A stretch of 64,000 bases of DNA from Halichoerus grypus (GCF_964656455.1 NC_135712.1:95394294-95458293), one strand, 5' to 3'; positions 33,855-44,221 are shown, counted from the stretch's first letter. Numbers and translations are program-made. Notes: generated by a model from the sequence alone, not told the origin.

Positions 33855-34310
33855 ATTATATGTTCATTATAGAAAAATTTAAAAATATAGGTATGTAGTA
33901 GGTAATAAAAATAGAATCATCCAAAATCCTGCCACTCAAGATAATCACTTCTGTTAAGACTTTTTTCTACACATGTCCATTTACATATATTTTAAAAATG
34001 TAATTCCATTTTGTATGGTGCCTAGTAACCTTTTTTTTTGCCTAGTAATCATTTTTAACTTAATATTTTGTAAGTGCCTTTTTATCTAAATAGATATATC
34101 CATATCATAATTTTTTTTATCGTGGCATAATATAATGTACAGAAACTTTTTTGTGATGTTTAGGCTCTTGCAATTTGTTGCTATTGTAGTAGTCCCATAA
34201 ACCTCTCATTATAGAAAAGATACAGGCATATACATCTATCTATCTATCTATCTATTGCTGATTAGTTTATCAAGATATATTCCTAGAAGTACAATTCCAT
34301 TGACAAAGCC
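33855..34310 (-). mobile_element. Ancient L1/HAL1-like fragment
   Basis: TTATCGTGGCATAATATAATG, GATGTTTAGGCTCTTGCAATT and ATATTCCTAGAAGTACAATTC are degraded landmarks of old minus-strand LINE ORF2. Confidence 0.65.
34233..34256 (+). repeat. (ATCT)n microsatellite
   Basis: Six tandem ATCT units within the old LINE. Confidence 0.93.
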
Positions 34311-34311
34311 T

Positions 34312-34832
34312 GTGTATTAGAGTTCTCCAAAGAAACAGAACCAATAGGATGCACATAGAGAAATAAATTGATTCTAAGAAATTGGCTCACAGGATTATGG
34401 AGACTGAGAGGTCTCAAGATCTGTAGGGTGGCTCAGCAAGCTGGAGACCCAGGAGAGCTAATGGTGTAGTTCCAGTCAGAGGGCCTAGAGGCTTGAGACA
34501 CAAGAAGAGTCAATATTTCAGTTCGAGTCCAAAGGCAAGAAAAAAATGGATATCTTACTTTAAAGACCGCGAGACAGGAGGAATTCTGTCCTACTCAGGG
34601 GAGGGTCAGCCTCTCTGTTCTATTCAGGGCTTCAACTGATTGGATGAGCACCATCTTCACCCCCAGCCCCCATTAGAGAGAACAATCTGCTTTACTCCGT
34701 GTACCAATTTAAATGTTTATCTCCTCCAAAAACACCTTCATAGACACATCCAGAATAATGATTGACCAAACATTGGGATACCCTGTGGCCCAATTAGGTT
34801 GACACATGAAATTGATCATGTGAACAATTTAA
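34312..34832 (-). mobile_element. MLT2-type ERVL LTR relic
   Basis: Reverse LTR: GTATTAGAGTTCTCCAAAGA, AACAGAACCAATAGGATGC, 'gttcgagtccaaaggcaag', CTTCAACTGATTGGATGAGC and GTTGACACATGAAATTGATC in the order of the reversed MLT2 LTR. No internal viral coding sequence is attached. Confidence 0.8.
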
Positions 34833-35231
34833 AAATGTTTGGATTCCTCTTTCCAAGTTGACCTCTGAAAATTCTTTTCCAATTCAGAAGGCACACGCCA
34901 GTGGAGTACGTCCCTGTCCTCTGTTCTGGCCACACTAGTCTTGTCATTCTTTTGAAATCTTGGTCAATATACAGTAGGTCCTTAATTACTCATGAATTCT
35001 GCATTTGCGAATTTGCTTACTCATTAGACTTTATTTGTAACCTCAAAGTCAAACAGCACTTTCCTGGTCATTTGTGCACATGTGCCGAATAGTGAAAAGC
35101 CATACCCAGTTGAGGACAAGCAAGGCAACACTCCGCATTCTTGCTTTAGCTCTCAAGTGTCTTTTTTCATGGTCAATTTATTGCCACAAGTTTTGCATTT
35201 TGGGGCTTGTTTTGGTAATTTTGTTGTTCAA

Positions 35232-35580
35232 AATGGCCCCCAAGCACTGTGCTAAAGTGCTATATCCTTTTTGTTGTTGTTGTTTTGTTTTTTGGTTTTT
35301 TATGTGTATGGAAAGAAATTGTGATGTGCCTTCTGGAGAAAATACCTGTGTTAGATTAATTTCATATAGGCATGAGTTATAGTGCTACAGCCTGTGAGTT
35401 CAATGTTAACGAAACAGCATGGTCTATCCAGAAAAAGGGAGAGCAAATTCTCTGATCTGTACATGAGGCTGCTGTGGAAAGTGCTGAAGTAACATCTATA
35501 GCTTATGATGAAGTTATGGAAAGGACGGAAAGGAGGCTAAATACAGGGATTCATGAGATGATGACTGGTTAAAAACAAAA
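35232..35580 (+). pseudogene. Tigger transposase remnant
   Basis: Starts ATGGCCCCCAAGCACTG (Met-Ala-Pro-Lys), the usual start of Tigger transposases. Pieces of the N-terminal DNA-binding region follow, but the frame is broken by a GTT/T-rich expansion (35270-35302) and stop codons. Only the N-terminal part is visible; the DDE catalytic domain was not recognised. Confidence 0.65.
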
Positions 35581-35885
35581 CAAAACAAAACAACAGCCAC
35601 CCATGCTTGATAGCATTGTTGTGAGGCTGAAAGCCAAAGATATTTATGTTCATGTTACCAGGGTGAGGATCATGGTAAACCTTCTCAGCTAGTGTTTTAT
35701 TCTACAGAAATACTGCATATAATTAAACAAATGTTGCATATAATTAAACATTATAAATTTCTCAGTTGAAGAAAAGTTGTAACCAAAAGCTTTCAGAAAC
35801 CTAATCTTGTATTTTCCCTTGGAGCAATGGCTCAGTATTCACTAATTCAGTGTTCACACGTTCTTTATATAATGTAACTACTGCC

Positions 35886-36078
35886 GGGGTGTCTGGGGGG
35901 CTCAGTCAGTTGAGTGTCTGCCTTTGGCTCAGGTCATGAAACCAGGGTCCTGGGATCGAGCCCCATGTCAGGCTCCCTGCTCAGCGGAGAGTCTGCTTCT
36001 CCCTCTTCCTCTGCCCCTCGCCCTGCTTGTGCTTGCTTGTCTCTCTCAAAGAAAGAAAGAAAATCTTTTTAAAAAATT
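35886..36078 (+). mobile_element. CAN-SINE, first of a tandem pair
   Basis: GGGGTGTCTGGGGGGCTCAG head to AAAATCTTTTTAAAAAATT. It is followed at once by TAACTACTA and a second SINE. The same target word lies before it (TGTAACTACT at 35873) and after the second SINE (36314). Confidence 0.95.
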
Positions 36079-36087
36079 TAACTACTA

Positions 36088-36313
36088 GGGCTCCTGGGTG
36101 GCTCAGTAGGTTAAGTGTCTGCCATCGGGCTCAGGTCATGATCCCAGGGTCCTGGGATCAAGCCCCGCATTGGGCTCCCTGCTCAGGGGGGATCCTGCTT
36201 CTCCCTCTCCCTCTGCCTGCCACTCTCCCTGCTTGTGGGAGAGTCAAATAAATAAATTGTCAAATTTATTGTCTCTCATTGTCAAATAAATAAATAAAAT
36301 CTTTAAAAAAAAA
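36088..36313 (+). mobile_element. CAN-SINE, second of a tandem pair
   Basis: GGGCTCCTGGGTGGCTCAGT head. The tail is odd: AAATAAATAAATTGTCAAAT followed by a second CTCTCATTGTCAAATAAATA copy before AATAAAATCTTTAAA, so the 3' end is locally duplicated. Confidence 0.95.
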
Positions 36314-36543
36314 TGTAACTACTACAAATAACAAGAATCAACTGAGAACCATAATTTCCTCTTATTTTAATTTACATATCTTTTATTATACTTGCAATTG
36401 GACTTCTGATACTCAATAACCACACTTCTCCTTTGTTAAGAGGCAGTAGAGTGTAGTACTTAAGGACATGTACACTGTCTGAAATGATATTCTGGCTCAA
36501 AGTTCAACACCAAGATATCTGTGTTCTAAAATGTTTTCTTCCA

Positions 36544-37408
36544 GGGGGAGGGGGGAAAGATGGCGGAGGAGTAGGGGACCCTATTTCAACTGGTCCCCAG
36601 AATTGAGCTGGATATCTACCAGACCACTCTGAGCACCCACGAAACCAGCCTGAGATGTAAGAAGATCTGGATCTCTACAAACAGAATATCGCAGGCAGTT
36701 GGTTTTGAGGTATGAAGCGGGGAGCCCTGATTCCTCGGGCAGATATCGGAGGATAAACGGTAGCGGGAGGGTGCCTGGCCGTGGGGATCCTACACCGCTG
36801 GTGAGTGACAGCCTCACGTGCTGGGGACGCAGACCGGTAGCAGCAGGGAAAGGACTTTAGGGCAGCCCCCGGGGCGGTAACCTGGAGCGGAGGGGTTGTG
36901 TGCATGCGAACTGGGAGCGGCTGGCGGTTTTAGAAGCACAAAGGGCAGAGACGTGCCCGGACGTGGAGGCAGGGCTGGGAGTGCTACGGAGGGGCGCACA
37001 ACCCGGGACGCTGCAGTTTATAGCAGCACGGACAGAAACGGAGACAGTGTGGCCTGGAGAGGTCACTGAAGAATAGACTGCGATCTCTGCTCTGAGGCAG
37101 AGGGTTGGAAACAGTCTCTTCTGCTCTGACTCGTGGAAGAGACACGGAAAGCCACCAGGGAAAGGCGCCAGAGAACAAAAGCCCCCAAAACTGATTCCCG
37201 CTGAGCCCATCCCCTGCCACAGGGGCGCAGGGCAACTCCACCCAAACAGGGCTGCCTGAGAAACAGCGCAGCAGGCCCTTCCCCGAGAAGACAGGCTGAG
37301 GAAACAAGAGGCCAGCAACCCTAAGGTCCCAAGAAAACAGGTGCATCTTGCTTGGGTTCTGGTCGATAATTTGGACTCTATACATTCCCTCAAACACCCA
37401 TCAACAGA
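36544..37408 (+). promoter_or_regulatory. L1 5' UTR / internal promoter
   Basis: CpG-richer than the flanks. It begins with two G runs and AAAGATGGCGGAGG (36556-36569), which matches the YY1-type motif known to position transcription starts in L1 promoters. The promoter role is inferred from the L1 family. A 118-codon antisense frame lies within it. Confidence 0.8.
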
Positions 37409-38356
37409 ATGACTAGGAGGAGGAGCCCCCAAAATAGAAAAGACTCAGAGATTATGACTTATGCTGCAGATTTACAAATGGATGCAGATATAACCAAGAT
37501 GTCGGAGATGGAATTCAGGCTAGCAATTGTGAAGACAAAGGCTAGAATGGAGAAATCAATTAATGGCCTCATAGAGTCTCTAAGGGCAGAAATAAAAGGT
37601 GAATTGGCAGAACTTAAAAATGCTATCAATGAGATCCAATCCAATCTAGATAATTTAACACCTAGGGTAACTGAGGCAGAAGAACGAATAAGCAACCTGG
37701 AAGACAATATAATAGATAAAAAGGGAAAAGAGGAGGCCAGGGAAAAACAACTCAGAATCCATGAAAATAGAATCAGAGAAATAAGTGACACCATGAAGCG
37801 TTCCAATGTCAGAATAATAGGAATCCCAGAGGGAGTGGAGAGAGAGAGAGGACTAGAAGATGTATTTGAGCAAATCATAGCTGAGAACTTCCCTAATCTG
37901 GGGAATGAAACAAACATTCAAGTCCTAGAGGCAGAGAGGACCCCTCCTAAGATCAAGGAAAACAGGCCACCACCCCGGCATGTAATAGTAAAACTTGCAA
38001 ATCTTAGAACCAAGGAAACCATCTTAAGGGCAGTTAGGGGGAAGAGATTCCTTACGTACAGAGGGAGGAACATCAGAATAACGTCAGACCTATCCACAGA
38101 GACCTGGCAAGCCAGAAAGGCCTGGCAAGACATATTCAGGGTACTAAATGAGAAGAACATGCAGCCAAGAATACTTTATCCGGCAAGGCTTTCATTTAGA
38201 ATGGATGGAGAGATGCAGAGCTTCGACGACCGGCAGAAACTGAAAGAATATGTGACCACTAAGCCGGCCCTGCAAGAAATATTAAGGGGGGGTTCTATAA
38301 AAGGAGAAAGACCCCAAGAGTGGTATACAACAGAAATTTACAGGGACAATCTATAA
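37409..38356 (+). CDS. LINE-1 ORF1p, RNA-binding chaperone (intact)
   Basis: A 315-residue open frame from ATG (MTRRRSPQNRK) to TAA without interruption. L1 ORF1 proteins form trimers that coat L1 RNA and act as nucleic-acid chaperones in the cytoplasmic RNP. Visible here: a basic N-terminus; a long charged helix rich in Glu/Lys/Leu heptads (about 45-130), the trimerisation coiled coil; an RRM-like domain starting near residue 134 (RIIGIPEG at 135-142); and a C-terminal domain with RILYPARLSF (254-263). Length is close to other mammalian ORF1p (about 300-370). The ATG gives the expected N-terminus and sits 22 bp upstream of ORF2 at its far end. Intact by reading, but expression and function are not demonstrated. 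Confidence 0.96.
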   Translation: MTRRRSPQNRKDSEIMTYAADLQMDADITKMSEMEFRLAIVKTKARMEKSINGLIESLRAEIKGELAELKNAINEIQSNLDNLTPRVTEAEERISNLEDNIIDKKGKEEAREKQLRIHENRIREISDTMKRSNVRIIGIPEGVERERGLEDVFEQIIAENFPNLGNETNIQVLEAERTPPKIKENRPPPRHVIVKLANLRTKETILRAVRGKRFLTYRGRNIRITSDLSTETWQARKAWQDIFRVLNEKNMQPRILYPARLSFRMDGEMQSFDDRQKLKEYVTTKPALQEILRGGSIKGERPQEWYTTEIYRDNL

Positions 38357-38378
38357 AAACAATGTCTTCACAGGCAAC

Positions 38379-41300
38379 ATGATGACAATTAATTCATTTC
38401 TTTCAATAATCACTCTCAACGTGAATGGCCTAAACGCTCCCATAAAACGGCACAGGGTTGCAGATTGGATAAAAAGACAGGACCCATCCATATGCTGCCT
38501 ACAAGAGACTCATTTTGAACCTAAAGATACATCCAGACTGAAAGTGAAGGGATGGAGATCCATCTTCCATGCCAGTGGACCTCAAAAGAAAGCTGGGGTA
38601 GCAATTCTTATATCAGACAAATTAGATTTTAAACTAAAGTCTGTAATAAGAGACACAGAAGGACACTATATCATTCTTAAAGGGTCTATCCAACAAGAAG
38701 ATCTAACAACTGTAAATATCTATGCCCCCAACATGGGAGCAGCCATCTTCATAAGCCAACTGTTAACCAAAATAAAGAGTCATATTGATAACAATATGTT
38801 AATTGTAGGAGACCTCAATACTCCACTCTCAGCAATGGACAGATCATGTAAGCAGAAAATCAACAAGGAAACAAGAGCTTTGAATGATACATTGGACCAG
38901 ATGGACCTCATAGATATTTACAGAACATTCCACCCTAAAACAACAGAATACTCATTCTTCTTGAGCACGCATGGAACTTTCTCCAGAATAGACCACATAC
39001 TGGGTCACAAATCAGGTCTCAACCAATACCAAAAGATTGAGATTATTCCCTGCATATTCTCAGACCACAATGCTCTAAAACTGGAACTCAATCACAAGAA
39101 AAAATTTGGCAGAAATTCAAACACTTGGAAGCTAAAGACCACTCTGCTCAAGAATGGTTGGGTCAACCAGGAAATCAAAGAAGAACTTAAACAATTCATG
39201 GAAACAGATGAGAACAAAAACACATCGGTCCAAAACCTATGGGATACTGCAAAGGCAGTCCTAAGTGGGAATAACACAGCCATCCAAGCCTCACTCAAAA
39301 AAATAGAAAAATCCCGAATTCACCAACTAACTCTACACCTTAAAGAACTAGAGAAAAAGCAACAAACGATGCCTAAGCCACGCATTAGAAAAGAAATAAT
39401 TAAAATTAGAGCAGAGATCAATGGATTAGAAACCAGAAACAGAGTAGATCAGATCAACGAAACTAGAAGTTGGTTCTTTGAAAGAATTAAGATCAGTAAA
39501 CTATTGGCCAGACTTATCCAAAAGAAAAGAGAAAGGACCCAAATTAATAAAATTATGAATGAAAGGGGAGAGATTACGACTAACACCAAGGAAATAGAAA
39601 CGATTATTAGAAATTATTACCAACAACTATATGCCAATAAACTGAGCAATCTGGATGAAATGGAGGCCTTCCTGGAAACCTATAAGCTGCCAAGACTGAA
39701 ATAGGACGAAATTGACAACCTGAATAGGCCAATAACCAGTAACGAGATTGAAGCAGTGATCAAAAACCTCCCAAAACACAAGAGTCCAGGGCCTGATGGA
39801 TTCCCTGGGCAATTCTACCAAACCTTCAAATAAGAAATAATACCTATTCTTCTGAGCTGTTTCCAAAAATAGAAACAGAAGGAAAACTTCCAAACTCATT
39901 CTATGAGGCCAGCATTACCTTAATCCCCAAACCAGGCAAAGACCCCATCAAAAAGGAGAATTTCAGACGGATATCCCTGATGAATATGGATTCCAAAATC
40001 CTCAACAAAATCCTAGCTAATAGGATCCAACAATACATTAAAAGGATCATCCACCACGACCATGTGGGATTTATCCCTGGCATGCAAGGGTGGTTCAACA
40101 TTCGCAAATCAATCAATGTGATAGAACACATTAATAAGAGGAGGGAGAAGAACCATATGGTCCTCTCAATTGATGCAGAAAAAGCATTCGTCAAAATACA
40201 ACATCCTTTCCTGATTAAAACTCTCCAGAGTATAGGGATAGAGGGAACATTCCTCAAGCTCATAAAATCCATCTATGAAAAACCCACAGTGAATATCATC
40301 CTCAATGGGGAAAAGCTGAGAGCCTTTCCCTTAAGATCAGGAACACGTCAAGGGTGCCCACACTCACCACTATTGTTCAACATAGTACTAGAAGTCCTAG
40401 CAACAGCAATCAGACAACAAAAAGAGATAAAAGGTATTCAAATTGGCAAAGAAGAAGTCAAACTCTCTTTTTGCAGACGACAGGATACTTTATGTGGAAA
40501 ACCCAAAAGACTCCACCCCCAAATTACTAGAACTCATCCAGCAATTCAGTAATGTGGCAGGATACAAAATCAATGCACAGAAATCAGTTGCTTTCTTATA
40601 CACTAACAACGCACCTGTAGAAAGAGAAATTAGAGAAACGATTCCATTTACAATAGCACCAAAAACCATAAGATACCTCGGAATAAACCTAACCAAAGAG
40701 GTAAAGGATCTATACTCTAGGAACTACAAAACACTCATGAAAGAAATTGAAGAAGACACAAAAAGATGGAAAAATATTCCCTGCTCATGGATCGGAAGAA
40801 TAAACATTGTTAAAATGTCTATGCTACCCAGAGCAATCTTTACCTTCAATGCCATCCTGATCAAAATTCCAATGACATTTTTCAAAGCGCTGAAACAAAC
40901 AATCCTAAAATTTGTATGGAATCAGAAAAGACCCCGAATCACCAAGGAAATGCTGAAAAAGAAAAACAAAGCTGGGGGCATCACGATGCCCGATTTCAAG
41001 CTATATTACAAAGCTGTGATCACCAAGACAGCATGGTACTGGCACAAAAACAGACATCTAGACCAATGGAACAGAATAGAGAACCCAGATATGGACCCTC
41101 AACTCTATGGTCAAATAATCTTTGACAAAGCAGGAAAAAACATGCAATGGAAAAAAGACAGTCTCTTCAATAAATGGTGCTGGGAAAATTGGACAGCCAC
41201 ATGCAGAAGAATGAAACTCGACCATTCTCTAACACCATTCACAAAGATAAACTCAAAGTGGATGAAAGACCTCAATGTGAGACAGGAATCTATCCAAATC

Positions 41301-42200
41301 CTAGAGCAGAACATAGGCAGTAACCTCTTTGACATCGGCCACAGCAACTTCTTTCAAGATACATCTCCAAAAGCTAGTGAAACAAAAGCAAAAATGAACT
41401 TTTGGCACTTCATCAAGATAAAAAGCTTCTGCCCAGCAAAGGAAACAGTCAACAAAACAAAGAGGCAACCCACAGAATGGGAGAAGATATTTGCAAATGA
41501 CACTACAGATAAAGGGCTGGTATCCAAGATCTAGAAAGAACTTCTCAAACTCAACACCCAAAAACCAAATAATCAAGTCAAAAAGTGGGCAGAAGCTATG
41601 AAAAGACACTTCTCTGAAGAAGACATACAAATGGCTAACAGACACATGAAAAAGTGTTCATCATCATTAGCCATCAGGGAAATCCAAATCAACACCACCC
41701 TGAGATACCACCTTACCCCAGTTAGAATGGCAAAAATGGACAGGGAAAGAAACAACAAATGTTGGAGAGGTTGTGGAGAAAGGGGAACCCTCTTACACTG
41801 TCGGTGGGAATGCAAGTTGGTACAGCCACTTTGGAAAACAGTGTGGAGGTTCCTCAAAAAGTTAAAACTAGAGCTACCCTATGACCCAGCAATTGCACTC
41901 CTGGGTATTTACCCCAAAGACACAGATGTAGTGAAAAGAAGGGCCATATGCACCCCAATGTTCATAGCAGCGATGTCCGCAATAGCCAAACTGTGGAAAG
42001 AGCCGAGATGCCCTTCAACAGATGAATGGATAAAGAAGATGTGGTCCATATATACAATGGAATATTACTCAGCCATCAGAAAAGATGAATACCCAACTTT
42101 TACATCAACATGGATGAGACTGGAGGAGATTATGCTAAGTGAAATAAGTCAGGCAGAGAAAGTCAATTATCATATGGTTTCACTTATTTGTGGAACATAA
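38379..42200 (+). pseudogene. LINE-1 ORF2p, endonuclease/reverse transcriptase (broken)
   Basis: Spans about 1,274 codon-equivalents, close to the usual ORF2p length. The first 441 codons are open and hold the APE-type endonuclease with all catalytic positions seen: N14, E43, Y115, D145, N147, D205, D229 and H230. Breaks follow: TAG at 39702-39704, TAA at 39831-39833, an apparent 1-base loss near 39855, an apparent 2-base loss near 40461-40470, and TAG at 41532-41534. The reverse-transcriptase region keeps SIDAEKAF and FADD, but the residue after AEKAF is Val (GTC at 40190-40192) where family members carry Asp. The C-terminal Cys/His knuckle ([18 protein letters not shown]) is kept and the frame ends in TAA at 42198. 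It can encode at most a truncated endonuclease-containing protein. Confidence 0.95.
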
Positions 42201-42489
42201 GGAATAGCATGGAGGACATTAGGAAAAGGAAGGGAAAAATGCGGGGGGGGAATTGGAGGGAGAGATGGAACCATGAGAGACTATGGACTCTGAGAAACAA
42301 ACTGAGGGTTTTAGAGGGGAGGGGGGAGGGGGGATTGGTTAGCCCGGTGATGGGTATTAAGGAGGGCAGGTTCTGCATGGAGCACTGGGTGTTATACGAA
42401 AACAATGGATCGTGGATCACCACATCAAAAACTAATGATGTATTGTATGCTGACTAACATAACATAATAAAATAAAAAAATAAAAATAG
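42201..42489 (+). other. L1 3' UTR with G runs and A-rich end
   Basis: Short 3' UTR with G runs at 42241-42250 and 42314-42334 (G-quadruplex type), then ATCAAAAACTAATGATG and AACATAACATAATAAAATAAAA. The AATAAA motifs at the end probably serve as the polyadenylation signal. Confidence 0.85.
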
Positions 42490-42503
42490 AATGTTTTCTT
42501 CCA

Positions 42504-44005
42504 TTCAATGTGAATTTCTTCATACTGCTTTTACTTTCTGAACTTTTCACTTATAAAAATGAGGGCATACATTTTCCAATTCTAAGATTTTTGGTTTTAT
42601 AATCAGTAAAATGAGGATGTAATATACTACATCAACTCTAACTTTATTACCATAATGTACATTTTGGGAATCAATGACTACCGTAATCTTGACTAGAAGT
42701 AGAGTGTAACTGGATTAGATGGTCTCTTGAGATGTCTATGTTCTTTGATTCTGTCTTGAAGGGCTAATGTATCTCAAGAATTTTAAAGTGATAATATTCT
42801 TGGGAGTTGTTACATATATAATTTTGGATTGTTGGGCTAGTCTAATTTCCTGGTATTATGTTGACTCAGCTTAGTAAATGAAACCTTGACTCTTATTTCA
42901 ACAAATAACAATTCCAATTCTTATTCTATATAATTATAACATTATCTATCTAGTTATTTATGTCTTCACCTGTCTCCAATTGTGCATAGGTTACCCTGGA
43001 GACAAATCAACATGTTTACTTCCTAATATACTTGACTATCACATAATTGCTGCTAATAAGTGAAGAAATTTATGATAATTTCAGCTAAAGAAAAATATAA
43101 TCACCAAAACATATACTTAAGATGCTCAAATTCCAACTGCAATAAAAATAATTTTCGGTGCGTCGTATGTAGAAGAGGAAAAGTTAACAGTAACAGTAGA
43201 AAACCATTCTTGTGACAGAATTTGTAACTCTTCTCCAAGATGTTGAGTTTTTTACTCAGTCTTCTACACCTTTCCATTTAACCAAATGTTTCTCAGCTGC
43301 TTGTTCACACTTGCTTTCTCATAATCAGGCCTAGAATCTATACTCACATCTCTGTATAAATTGTGCTCTGATATATCTAGCTCCCCACAGCAACTGATAA
43401 CCTAATATATTCCCAGAAGTTTCCAATCTAGAATTATAACACCTTAGAAATTTTTTTTTGTAATGACCAATGATTCTGGTATTTAAATGGTTAATTATTG
43501 ATGACAGAGAGCATACATTCTAGGAAAGGAATTGATTTATCTATGTGTAGCAAACATTTGTCATTTTTAGCTATCTGGTATCTTTTGTATAACTTCGCTA
43601 CATCTTGATAATTTCCCATACTTTTCTTTTTTGCCTCTTTAAAGGAGAATCCAGAAAACTCACTTTTCTAGACTCCTTTGGCCATAGGCTGAAAGGAGGG
43701 AATCCATATTCTGTCATTCACAATCTGTAAGACTGATCCAAAAGTAAGCAACCTGAGTAGGTAGCATCCATTCTTCTGGAATGGGTGGTAGCTGGGATTT
43801 GTAGCATTTGGCTTTAGGAGGAATGTCTTTAATGGGCCAAATCTTGTGTGTTGCTGGATACACAGCCTCTCCCCTGTTTCACTAACCCATTTAATGAAAC
43901 TATGATTTCCCTTGTATTCTTTAACAAATTGTTTCTCTACTTAGATTAGGCAGAATGAATTTTGTTATTTGCAAATTTAAAATATTTGAATATTAATTTA
44001 AAAAT
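42504..44005. other. Unique-looking AT-rich DNA
   Basis: About 1.5 kb without a gene or a repeat that I recognise. Confidence 0.4.
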
Positions 44006-44017
44006 ATTCAAAGATTT

Positions 44018-44221
44018 GGGGGTGCCTGAGTGGCTCAGTCAAATGTCCAACTCTTGGTTTTTGGGTCAGGTCATGATCTTAGGGTTGTGACATAGATCCC
44101 CATAGGGGCTCCATGCTGGTTGGAAAGCCTGCTTTAGATTCTCTCTCTCCCCCTTTGCCCCTCCCCCCTTAGCTCGTGTGTGCGCGTGCGCGCACGCGCA
44201 CGCGTTCTTTCTTTAAAAAAA
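44018..44221 (+). mobile_element. CAN-SINE carrying a GC-alternating palindrome
   Basis: Older SINEC type (GGGGGTGCCTGAGTGGCTCAG, GATCTTAGGGTTGTGA). Perfect 12-bp duplication ATTCAAAGATTT at 44006-44017 and 44222-44233. The usual CT-rich tail region has been replaced in part by alternating GC/GT/CA sequence. Confidence 0.95.
44175..44204. repeat. Alternating pyrimidine-purine tract with perfect palindrome
   Basis: Thirty bases strictly alternate pyrimidine and purine (CG, TG, CA steps). Positions 44180-44201 form a perfect 22-bp palindrome centred at 44190/44191. Potential Z-DNA or cruciform former. Confidence 0.95.

Larger units (their letters stand above)
34972..36345 (+). mobile_element. 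Tigger (pogo-type) DNA transposon relic
   Basis: It starts at a CAGTAGGTCC terminus preceded by TA, followed by 'aaagtcaaacagcactttcctggtcatttgtgc', and continues into a transposase-like frame. Two SINEs (35886-36313) interrupt its 3' part, and ATAACAAGAATCAACTGAG after them fits the distal end. Confidence 0.8.
36544..42489 (+). mobile_element. Full-length LINE-1
   Basis: A 5.95-kb element flanked by the 14-bp duplication AATGTTTTCTTCCA (36530-36543 and 42490-42503). It contains, in order, a G-rich start with AAAGATGGCGG, a 5' UTR of about 865 bp, ORF1, a 22-bp spacer, ORF2, a 3' UTR of about 290 bp with G runs, and AATAAAATAAAAAAATAAA. The complete 5' end and clean duplication point to a fairly recent insertion. 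ORF2 is broken, so the copy cannot move autonomously. It supplies the window's only intact long ORF. Confidence 0.98.

Noticed and set aside
33550..33882. 110-codon frame and its minus-strand counterparts
   Set aside because: Low-complexity Leu/Ser/Pro or Lys/Arg/Gly readings of a pyrimidine microsatellite.
37459..37917. 152-codon minus-strand frame
   Set aside because: Antisense shadow of the intact L1 ORF1; no independent support.
38379..39704. ORF2 first part as a stand-alone gene
   Set aside because: It is the endonuclease end of the broken L1 ORF2, closed by a premature TAG. No evidence of selection for a separate product.
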